Position numbers and translations under genes: made by a program. DNA of 33,985 bases from Pelargonium nanum. Taxonomy: Eukaryota > Streptophyta > Magnoliopsida > Geraniales > Geraniaceae. A model generated the notes under the pieces. It saw nothing but the letters and a program-made list of their open reading frames with translations. It made no database searches and was not told the DNA's origin. Positions 10,995-20,600 of this stretch are shown piece after piece. Position 1 is the first letter of the stretch. Each line of letters starts with the position of its first letter. Location of the stretch: assembly GCA_036897485.1 (NCBI GenBank), contig JAYMTF010000552.1:1-33985 (forward strand), written 5' to 3'.

Positions 10995-13900
10995 TCAACC
11001 TTTCTTTGGCGAGTCAGTGTGAACTTGCATGTGCTTGGGCGAATCCTTAGTCCACCATAGGTAAAATATCGAAGAGACTATCACCAACACGCCTGCACAT
11101 CCCACTGCTATACCTACCAGTTTACCCACACGCTTCTTGTCACGCCCTCCAGACTCACCGCCATCGTTCCCTACAAAATATAAGTTGAAAACAATTAGAT
11201 TGATATAGGTTTTGGATTTACAAAAACATAACAACAAAATGATGGATATATATTGAACCTTGATAAGCATGGATTGCTGACACCAACGGTCCAAACGTGC
11301 CTTGAACCGGAATGCAGCATGTGCCTCTCCCGGCCCAAAAGAAGTGAATCTCCAACACCGTGTTGGTTACATTGGCTGCAAATGTTTTGACCAAAGCTCT
11401 TTTGGATCCACCTGCTTCCTTTTGGATGTTCAAATCTTGGAGCACTCTTTCACCCTATTTTCATATAAATTCAATATAAACAACATATCACATAGCCAAT
11501 AACAGAGTCCGACTTGAGAACCAGCGTGAGCACAATTTTTACTAATGATGGTGGGGTGGGCCCGTGCCTACTAGGGCCCACCCTGACTCGGCCAAGGCAC
11601 CTAGCTAGTTTAGCTACATTAGTCCTAAATAACGTTCAAAACTTTGTTACTATACCTGAATGTAAACATCAAATATGCGCTTGCCAAGGCTTTTCCATGA
11701 ATTTGTGTCTTCCATTGCTATCTCAGCAAAATGGAGCTCCACTCTATAGTTCCCGTTCTTCAAACCGAGGCCATAGTACCTCAGTGAGCTCGGCGTGATC
11801 CTAGCTGTTTTGTAGAGTTCCGAGTCCAAAGTGCCTGTAATCTGAGAAAATGTTTGCACTGTGTACTGAGGTCCATTTGGGTTGTTAATGTAGTCCCCTA
11901 TGTTGCTCACTGCCCATTGATTGTTAGTGCTTGCGTAAAATGAGGAAGCTCCCAATGTCTCGGAATCATCATCATATCGATTTCCCGAGGCAGATACTTG
12001 GCTTGTCCCTCCACATTTGACAGAAAATGAAGCTGCAAAAAGATATTGTGAATGTCCATAAACCATAATGACATATGCTTTTAGGAAAATCCTAGGAAGC
12101 AATATAATTGGAACTTACAGGATGGGACTTTGTTGGTGCACATGGTACTTCCTTGGATGCAATTGAGCATGTCAATGGCTTTCCTGCAAAGATTATGTTC
12201 AAAACTTTAAAAAAAGTTGATGAAACTGTAAAACTGCGAATTATCCTTTAGCCCAGTGCCTAGCACGCCTCAGGTTGTTTTTCGTTATCTCTAATGTAAT
12301 GTGAATAACGGATCCTCAAAGTAACCTTACCCGCCGTGTAAACTGTCTGCATTGACAGAAGTTCCAACAGCATTCCTGAAACAAAACAATCATTGTTCAT
12401 TTCTCGCTCTTCGATCCAAATCAGAACTTCCCAAAAGGGTATTGACACTGAATTTTGCACTACATTTTCCCAAAATGTAGTGTTTATCAGCATATAGCCT
12501 CAGAAACTGTTAACTTACATTGAGAAGCCTACTTTAGCAGAGTTCGAAGGTAAATTCCCGGAAAGGGGATTGAAGGAAACATCTCTGCAACATATGTAGT
12601 ATACAAAAGCATCATTCAATTAGCAATTAAACATGTGAAAAAACATGTTTTGGACTTATAAGATTGAACTTACAGCGCGACGAGTTTTGGACTTATGATA
12701 TTTTCTGGTATCTGTCCAGTCAAGTTGTTGCTACCAAGAAATCTGAGATATATAAACAGCATTTCTTAGTAAATTATAAAGATATGAGCAAATGTTGTAT
12801 CATAATGTTTTTGACAAGATTCAAAACATAGTATCTTTAGTACATTCATCAATTTGATAACTCACAGATATTTTAATGAAGAAAATCCCTGGAATGAGCT
12901 TGGTATTGGACCTGTCAATTTGTTGAAGCTCAAGTCTCTGCGATGATATGGTACGCGATTACATATGTTTTTCAACACAAAAAAAGAAATGTGATTTCAG
13001 TCGTGAAGTCCTCGAATAAAGTTCATTTTAGGCTAACAATTATGATCTGAACATTAGCAAGTGACTTACAAATACTGCAATTTAAGAAATGTGCTTAGCG
13101 ATTCTGGAATTAGTCCTGAAGCTCGACAATTTCGCAATGTTCTGGGAACAAATAGCATATAAGGCACATCTTAGTTCAGTGACAAAACTGAAGTTGCAAG
13201 AAAGAAAAAGAGAAAAAAAAAAAAACAAAGACCTTTGAGATTCAAAATAAGAACTTACAGTACAGATAAGCTTGTTAGGTTCTGCAAGAAATCGAGAGAA
13301 GAATCTTCTGCACTAAGATCACCGATTCTCCTACGAAGGAACATGAAATTGTAGAGGAAATGGAAGCACTAAAAACTCAATATTACTTGTTGGAATTGTA
13401 ATGTCTAAAATACGAGGCCTTACAAGTCCTCGAGTTTGGTTAGAGCAGCAAAACTTCTCGGGATAGGACCTTCAAGCAACGTACCTTGAATTCGCCTGTA
13501 GATATCAGCCAAATGCATCAATCAAATAATGTATATTAGGAGATATATATATAAAACATATATATGTTCTTGAAATGTAGAATTGCTTAGTATGTGTAGA
13601 AATCTTGCATACAGGTCCTTGAGTTCTGAAAGTGTCCCCAAGAATTCTGGAACCTTTCCAGTAATCAGATTATCAGATGCCCACCTGATTTGTCCAAAAA
13701 CACACACAAAAGTCGCGAATAATCAATACCAATATCAAATATCAAACAACTTGTATATCAGTAACAAGAAATGTCATTACAAAGTCGCGAGGGACTTCAA
13801 ATTTGCAAGTTCAGGTGGAATTTCTCCACTTGCTCCACAGCTATCTATGTACCTGAAAGGAAATAGGACAATGAAATAAGAAAATCGACAAAGAGTTCAC

Positions 13901-15332
13901 TATCTGATCCATTTAATCTGGCTAAATTACAGGTCTTGGTGCAAATATATGTTCAAGAAACAGACATAAAAAAGATTCAATCTTGAACTACACCATCTAC
14001 AGCTTACAATTGTGTTAGGGAGGTTAGCTTTCCGAGCTCCTTAGGCAATGATCCGTTGAAATTGTTCGAGCTAAAACTCCTGTAACACAAGATCAAGAGC
14101 AAAACTCGGTAAATTAACACGAGTTACAATTACAAACAAAAAAATTATAACCGGAAACTGCAAAACTTGGTTACAAGGATAACAATTTTGTTAAGTTCCC
14201 GAGCTCTGGAGGAACTGGACCCGTAAAATTGTTTATGCCTAGGCTACTGTTCCATTACACAAAAAACACAAACAAAACATAGTAAATACATCAATTCCAT
14301 ATAAAAATGTAGTTAGTTTGTTTAGCAGTTACAGCCTTACAGGTATTGCAAGTTCGATAGTTGTCCGATTTCAGCTGGGAGTGATCCACTGAGTACATTC
14401 TGAGCAAGATTCCTGTGTATGACCATAACCCGAGAGCGGAATCAATGACAAAAAATCTAAAACAGTAGCTTGATTAATGAGGAATATTCAGTTTATATGT
14501 CTATCTCACAAGTCCATCAGCTGCTTTAGTACAAACAGTTCTTGGGGTATTGCACCAGAAATGTCCAAAGCATATATCTTCCTGAAACATGTGCAAGAAA
14601 ATCAAGAAAATCCTTAAAACAATCAAAACATTACTTTCTGTTTAACTAGCAGAAATGACAATGACAACGATGATGACGATGAGCTCACAGGTGTGCTATG
14701 TGGCAACTGTTGTTGGAACTGCAGTCGCAAGCCACGCGAGGATTCGAGTCCTCTGAGGCCCATTTTGCATTCTGTGCACAAGGGTCAGAAGTAGTGAGGT
14801 TCAACTTGCTTCCCAAATTCCAGTATTCAATCATTTTGCTGAGAGCAGCCACTGAAAGAACCAAGAAAGATAAATAGAGTGAACACAAGAAGATAGCGCG
14901 GTTTAGCCATTGAAAGGCCTACTTCCACACAAAGACGGATACAGTAAGGGCCTTCTGGGGGGCACTTGCCCACAATGAGTTTTGTTATTTCTTAAAATAC
15001 CGCATATCCGATAAAAAATATAATTAAATAGAGTGAACACAAGAAGATAGCGCAGTTTGGCCATTGAAAGGCCTAGTTTCACACAGAGACGGATGCAGTA
15101 AGGGCCTTCCGGGGGCACTTGCCCACACTTTCTTAAAATACCGCATATCTGATAAAAATATGTTTTTTTTGCCCCTAAATTTTCATTCCCCACGAAACAA
15201 AAACTCTGGATCCGTCACTGCTTCCACAGGTTGAATCTGAATTCACTAACCTTCATTAGGATCAGTAGCTGGTTGTGCAAAAACAACATGAACTAGAGAA
15301 AGAACAATGAAAGAAAAGGCCAAGCCCTCCAT
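10995..15332 (-). CDS. LRR-malectin receptor-like protein lacking a kinase domain
   Basis: Nineteen exons join in frame to 652 residues. Exons, high to low: 15251-15332, 14689-14851, 14510-14581, 14341-14412, 14175-14246, 14008-14079, 13781-13852, 13613-13684, 13424-13495, 13259-13330, 13070-13141, 12866-12937, 12674-12742, 12519-12584, 12331-12375, 12119-12183, 11656-12032, 11259-11454, 10995-11170. A signal peptide (MEGLAFSFIVLSLVHVVFA) leads into a cysteine-bearing N-terminal cap (TTSDPC, VACDCSSNNSC), about twelve 24-residue LRRs encoded one per exon, a malectin-like domain (from FSVKCGG; YYGLGLKNGNYRVELHFAEI), and one membrane segment (GIAVGCAGVLVIVSSIFYLW). After it come only about 17 residues (TKDSPKHMQVHTDSPKKG) and a stop. 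The architecture is that of LRR-VIII-2 receptor kinases (At1g56145, At1g53430 group), which continue with some 350 residues of kinase; here these are absent. It is probably a plasma-membrane receptor-like protein; the ligand is unknown. Confidence 0.85.
14871..15178. repeat. 154-bp tandem duplication in intron 1 of the receptor gene
   Basis: The unit starting taaatagagtgaacacaaga at 14871 is repeated from 15025. Each copy holds 59 bases of original intron, beginning 20 bases upstream of the exon 2 acceptor, plus the left part of the inserted MITE. The second copy differs by point changes and lacks about 13 bases. The acceptor itself was not copied. Confidence 0.8.
14930..15220. mobile_element. 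hAT-like MITE in intron 1 of the receptor gene
   Basis: The left end is CAAAGACGGATACAG and the right end, reversed, is CAGTGACGGATCCAG, flanked by the 8-bp repeat cttccaca at 14922-14929 and 15221-15228. A second terminus-like CAGAGACGGATGCAG lies inside because the left part has been tandemly duplicated. No coding capacity. The 8-bp duplication points to the hAT superfamily. Confidence 0.6.
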
Positions 15333-16081
15333 TGCTGAAGCAGCAGCAACAACTGCACAAACTTTTTTTGACTCAAGCTCAATCTCTGGCTACAAGATTC
15401 TGTGAAACTACAACAAACCCGAATTAGAAAGCGGGTTTTCAATCAGATCTTGAAGAAGATAAAGATACGAATCTCGAGCAAGAAATGGAAAAGACAACAA
15501 GATGTGTACATGGAGAAGGGTAGTTGTCACATATTGACTGCTTTAACACAATATTCATATGCATGAAAGTTCTACTTTTGACCGTTTCTTCGCGCGCGCG
15601 AAAAAGAGTAGTTAACAGTGATTTATGCTATTAAATTGTTTGATAGTAACAGAAACAACGACCTCTTGCAATTGAGTAATGAAATCAAAACCAGAAATGT
15701 ATAACAACTAGGTCCATTCACTATCATCTTGGGAAGAAGAGGTCAAATTCAATTGAAGAAACTCTTGACATAATGTATAGTTAATGGCAATATAAAAAGA
15801 TTAGTCAAGTTGGGTGGTTGGTCACTTCAAATTTATGTTGATTGTATTTAGTTTTGGTTCCTCGGCCGGCACATGAGTCAAAAAAAGGTTCGATTATTGA
15901 GTAGATAAATTAACTACTTGTATGTTGTACCCAAATGGATGGTTTCATGCATATGAAGTGAAGTAACATCATGAGATGATCTCATATATGGTAAATGGAA
16001 TAAAGATTATCAAATTACCAAATTCTACTCTAAAGTCTCTAGTGCTCATTTTCTTAGCTACATTCGTTTGGAGTTTGGGAA
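15333..16081 (-). promoter_or_regulatory. Upstream region of the receptor gene with W-box cores
   Basis: TTGACT at 15534-15539, TTGACC at 15578-15583 and TTGACA near 15765 contain the WRKY-binding core TTGAC. A CG-rich palindrome ttcgcgcgcgcgaa lies at 15589-15602. Short cores occur by chance, so regulation by WRKY or CGCG-binding factors is only a suggestion. No gene is seen in this stretch. Confidence 0.25.
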
Positions 16082-16089
16082 CCCTAAAT

Positions 16090-16247
16090 TAGAGCTGGCA
16101 AAAGGGTACCCGACCTGCTGGGTGCCAGAAACCTGGAACCTATAGAGTCGGATCGGGTCTACAATTACCAACATGAAAAAAGTCGGGTCGGGTATACCCG
16201 CAAAAAATAATGCGTTTTATGCATGACCCTAAATTTTGCCACCTCTA
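16090..16247. mobile_element. Short hAT-type MITE, 158 bp
   Basis: Ends TAGAGCTGGCAAAA and, in reverse complement from the right, TAGAGGTGGCAAAA match at 13 of 14 positions. Flanking octamers are ccctaaat (16082-16089) and ccctaaac (16248-16255), 7 of 8 identical, as expected for an aged hAT target-site duplication. The interior has gggtaccc and cgggtcgggta words like the element at 5246-5761. No open frame. Confidence 0.7.
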
Positions 16248-16261
16248 CCCTAAACTGGTAT

Positions 16262-16515
16262 TCTTGTTGGAGCCACGTTCACTTAAAACTTGAGAACTCT
16301 AAGCTAGTTTTCATCTTGTTGGTCGGAGTCACATTCACTTAAAGCTTAAGATGTTCTAGACTAGTGCTCGTCTTCTTGGCTTGAGTCACATCCGCTTAGA
16401 ATTTAAAAGCTTATATTGTAGGGATTGTCTTCTTCACCTGAGTCGAGCTTGTAGGCTAGTGCTCAACTTCTTGGCCCGAGTCACATTTGCTTAGAGCTTA
16501 TAGGCTAGTACTTAT
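16262..16515. repeat. Degenerate tandem repeat, period about 57 bp
   Basis: Unit starts marked by (g)agtcaca(t)tc.cttaga/aagctt occur at about 16271, 16327, 16384, 16441 (diverged) and 16479 (after a shortened unit). Shared words include cttcttggc(t/c), gctagtgctc and ttagagctt. No protein function is implied. Confidence 0.6.
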
Positions 16516-17224
16516 ATAATATGGAGGACACAAGTGCCCCCGAATTGCGGAATTCTTGTCGCCTCCAATAGGAGGTGTGATTCTTTTACTTAGTGATCAG
16601 AGTCCTCTGTCTTGTGACTGGTCACATGAGGTGATTAAATGGACTTTCCATATATCAGTGACGGAACAAGGGTGGGCCATCATAGACATAAGCCCACCCA
16701 GCCCTCCAAATCCATCTCATTTAGTCTACCCCAAGCCCAACATATTACGTTATATTAGTTTAACATTTCTTTTGGCCCATCCCATTTCAAAATAACTTTA
16801 ATTTCCTCCCAACTATCATCTAGTTATCCAAACCAACCCCCACCCAACCCTTTTGACTAAAATCTGTTGGATCATTCTAATAGAGAGAAACTTCACAACA
16901 TCTTGCTCTACCTTTTGAATTGTGGAGATGTGTTTGTACTTTGTAGACCCATATTTTGAGATCTTTAGTGGTTGCTTGTTTTGGCTATATTCTCTATTTT
17001 CTCTTAGTTGCATGATGATATTATTCATTGAATACATGATAGTGATTTGTATAGTTGTATGATGAGAAAAGTCATAGTAGGGTTTCAAACAAATGAATTT
17101 CATTTGTTTAAAATAATCCAAAAAATTACAATAAAAACTCCTCAAATTTTAGCGTTTCCTCTTTACCTATCAAGCAATTTTTAAAATATTTTAAAATAAC
17201 TAAATATTTTTGAAAAAAGAAATT
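16516..17224. other. Gene-free intergenic stretch
   Basis: No gene is supported. CAGTGACGGAACAAGG at 16656 resembles the terminus of the MITE at 14930-15220, but I found no matching second end or target duplication, so at most it is a truncated relative. Short A-rich tracts follow. Confidence 0.4.
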
Positions 17225-17272
17225 AAAACTTAGACCGTTATCTCCTTAAAAAAAAAAAACTTAGACCGTTAT
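17225..17272. repeat. 17-bp direct repeats around a tiny poly(A) insert
   Basis: aaaacttagaccgttat occurs at 17225-17241 and 17256-17272. The 14 bases between are ctcctt followed by A's. This matches an extremely 5'-truncated retroposed insertion with its target-site duplication, although slippage is an alternative. Confidence 0.5.
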
Positions 17273-17415
17273 AAAGGTATGATGAGCTAAGTGGTTTAAG
17301 CGTTTTGAATTCCTTCTGATGTTTCAAGTTCGAGCCTCATTGCCAATATGTGAGGTGGAGTATTTGGGTTAAAAAGGAATAACTACCCTTATTGTGTACC
17401 TCTACTGATAAAAGA
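17273..17415 (+). mobile_element. tRNA-derived SINE
   Basis: An A-box-like gagctaagtgg (17284-17294) and a B-box-like agttcgagcct (17327-17337), about 33 bases apart, have the spacing of a tRNA internal RNA polymerase III promoter. The body continues through gtgaggtggagtatttggg to a tail ending attgtgtacctctactgata and an A-rich stretch, as in many plant SINEs. No clear target-site duplication was found and no intact tRNA cloverleaf is claimed. Confidence 0.55.
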
Positions 17416-17633
17416 AATGATAGGATCGGACCAATATGGTACATTGGTACCTAATCCTAATATTGATAATGAATAAGCCTTCCAAATTTAGATTACGAAA
17501 ATATGGTAAATTTACACATTCTAATATACCAAAAGTCATGGAAATAATATTCCACAATATAGACAAGTCTCTAGGTCAGCTCCTCTGTTCCTATCCAACT
17601 TCCACTTCCATCTCCTTCAACCGAATTCCTGCC

Positions 17634-17663
17634 ATGACCAAAACCTTCTCTCTCAGGGTTTGA
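17634..17663 (+). CDS. Upstream ORF in the UGNT1 leader (9 residues)
   Basis: ATG in context gccATGa begins MTKTFSLRV and stops 28 bases before the UGNT1 start at 17692, if the leader extends this far. Such short upstream frames can lower translation of the main frame. Transcription here is inferred, not shown. Confidence 0.3.
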   Translation: MTKTFSLRV

Positions 17664-17691
17664 TATCATCGTGCCTGCCTCACAGAGAAAC

Positions 17692-20600
17692 ATGGCTCTG
17701 AATGTGTCGAAGAATCAATTGCTGCCTGTATCGGATCCTCCGGCAGGCGATGAAGAGAGAGAGAAGCTTCTCAGATCAGACGATAAGCTCTTCAAAGGCT
17801 CCGCCATGACCAGGAAGGGAGCCTATGCCGCCATCTCTTACATGTCTTGTGCTGGTACACATCCGCAACACTAGCTTTACTATCTTCGCTTTTGTTCTCA
17901 TCTCAGTGCTCTAATTGAGGAAAATTTGCTGGAAATTGTTCTGTATTTCTGTTGTTCTCCATTCAATTTCTTGTCGTTGATCTCAATGGAAATTGTTCTG
18001 TATTATGGATTTTTTTATTTATTGATTTGTTCAACTTATTTGATGTAAGTTTTGTGTTTACTGTCTTTCACTTAGGGTTTTCAACTATAAATTGCTCATG
18101 TAATACGTATCTAATTTTTTATTTGAAATGCTAGTTAGAAATTGCCCTGCCCTGTTAAGCTGCAACCTTCAATGGCAAATGTTCGGGAACTCATTTATAA
18201 TTTGTAATATGTGGTGTTTGAATTTCATTTCACTCTATTATTATACCCTTGAACTATTCACCTTATTATCTAATTCTTTGGTTTTTGTATATTTTTGCAA
18301 TTTTATATAGCCTAAATAAGAGAGTAATGAGTTTTAGCTAAAGAGTTATTGACTAAGATTAGCCACTCCTAAAAACCCTCGAGATTGGCGGGTGTTCGCG
18401 AACACATATTCATTGGGGCGGGTATAAGTAATAATTAATGGCGTGTCATCTTCTTACTCTTTTGATATACTCTCAACTCATAATAGAATGATTGAGATTA
18501 TTTTTTCTCCCTTAATAATAAGGGTTTACTAATCTAAAACCGTTTCATTCTGCCATTGCTATGATTAGTAGCTGACTTTGGTGCCAAATGGTTTGGAACT
18601 TAAGTGAATCATGATATATGTTGTGGCACGGGTAGGCAAGTGCCCATTCTCCCTCAATCTATTCTCACTTTTTATGGGATTCAGGCAGGATGTGCTGGTG
18701 AATTTCCATATGATCTTTGAGAGTTAAGCCCTATTGATTAGTGTTATCATTTCGAAGAGAGGACATTGGCTTAAGCCATCCTTTTGTCTAAGATGTACTT
18801 TCATCCTTTATGTGCCTTAAATAGCTGTCTTTATTTTTTAGCATAAGAATTTATTCATCAGTCTTTACTAGCTACAGTTAATGCATCTCAACTCGTAACT
18901 CGTTTGAAAGTTTTTTTCTTTCTTTTCATTATTGCCAACACTTTTTGATTTATCTTCACCTTACAAGTATGTCCTAAAGGAACCTTATTGATCTTTATCA
19001 TTCTATGGCCTGGTCATTTAGCATTACAACTGAACTAGACATGCTAATGACATTTATTATTTAACTCTTGTAATGTAATCCAGCTTAACAATCAAAATTG
19101 TGCATGGTTGAAGTTGTTCAATATAACATCAAGTCAGTGTTGCCGGACGGGTTTCCATGAACCATATTATTTTTAATAGTTACGCTGCCCAACTGTGCTT
19201 CAATAGAAATTTTAATATAGCTTCTCAAGATATACTGGTGTCATAAACTTGAGCAGTTTGTGACATAACTTGGTGGCACAAACTTTCTATTTGGGGTCAT
19301 ATATTGTTTCTCCATATGTTGGATATTTAAGAAACGAATGTCTTTAGTGCTTGACCATATAAAGTAAAATGTAAGCAAGTGTTACAAAATATTAGTGTGG
19401 AAGGAGACTTGTGTGAATGTCTATTGTAAAAGGTTCCGAGTCAGTTTCATTAATGCAGCTATTCCTTAATTTAAAGCATCCATTCTCCCCTTACCACCTC
19501 TTTCAATCTTGTATGGACCGAAGAAAAAGAAGAGGAAGATGATGAAATAAAGCAAGGTCCAGATATTTTGTTGTAATATTTTTTTAATCTGGTTTGCAGT
19601 GCTCTTGGTATTGTTCAACAAAGCAGCCCTTTCTTCTTACAAATTTCCAAGTGCAAATGTTATTACACTCTTTCAGGTAAATCCTTTCCTCGTTAATGTC
19701 CTGCATCATGTTGCCCTTGCCCACATTCTGAGCTCAAATAGACGAGCACAGGTTTAAGCAGTTTAACATGTTTGAAGTTCTTACATGCTGAGATTAAATA
19801 AACAGCATGGTACCTTTTCTCAGTTTTGCTTATTTAGACCTCTACTGAAAAACTTGTCACAAGTGTTCTTGCAGTCTTCAAACTTCTTTCTTCATCTATT
19901 GAAGTTTTCGGGCTGGCATCTTTCGATTCTTCCACTTATACAAAAAGATTTGCTTCACCATTGCCTGTATTGGTGCTTAAATTACACAAAGAACCTTACA
20001 GTTTGTTGTACCATTGATGATTTAAGACTGATCATTTCTCTTGCTTTGAAACCAATTGATATGTGATTATATTAGTATTCATCTTTGTGCAGTGCACATG
20101 GGTTACACTCTTTATCCTGCAGATGCATTATGATATTTGCAAAAGTTTTTACATATACATTCTATCTTGATTCTATTTCAGATGATATGTTCATGTTCTT
20201 TGCTCTATTCAATGAGACGACGGAAGATTATTACTTTCACAGCTGGTGAATCTGTTTCCAATTCTGATAACTCCAGATCTCTTGTACCATTGAAGACGCT
20301 ATATCATACCCTTCCTCTTGCAGTAGCCTATTTGCTTTACATGGTATGCTTTTCACTGCATAATCTTGAATTCATTCTCTTACTTGATACTACCCTTCAT
20401 TTCAATACAAGTGTCATTCTAGAGTTCAAAATTTGTTTCAAAATAAGTGACACTTTATAATTTCAATAAAAAAATGCAATTGACTTTCCAATAATACCCT
20501 GCATTCCCAAAATAGTTAGTTTAATTAGCCTGTTTAGCATTCAAACATTAATAAATGGGTATAGTAATAATGAGTGACTATTCATTAACTAAGGTTAATT

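Noticed and set aside
16656..16800. MITE starting CAGTGACGGAACAAGG
   Set aside because: No second terminus or 8-bp duplication found; only noted as a possible truncated relative.
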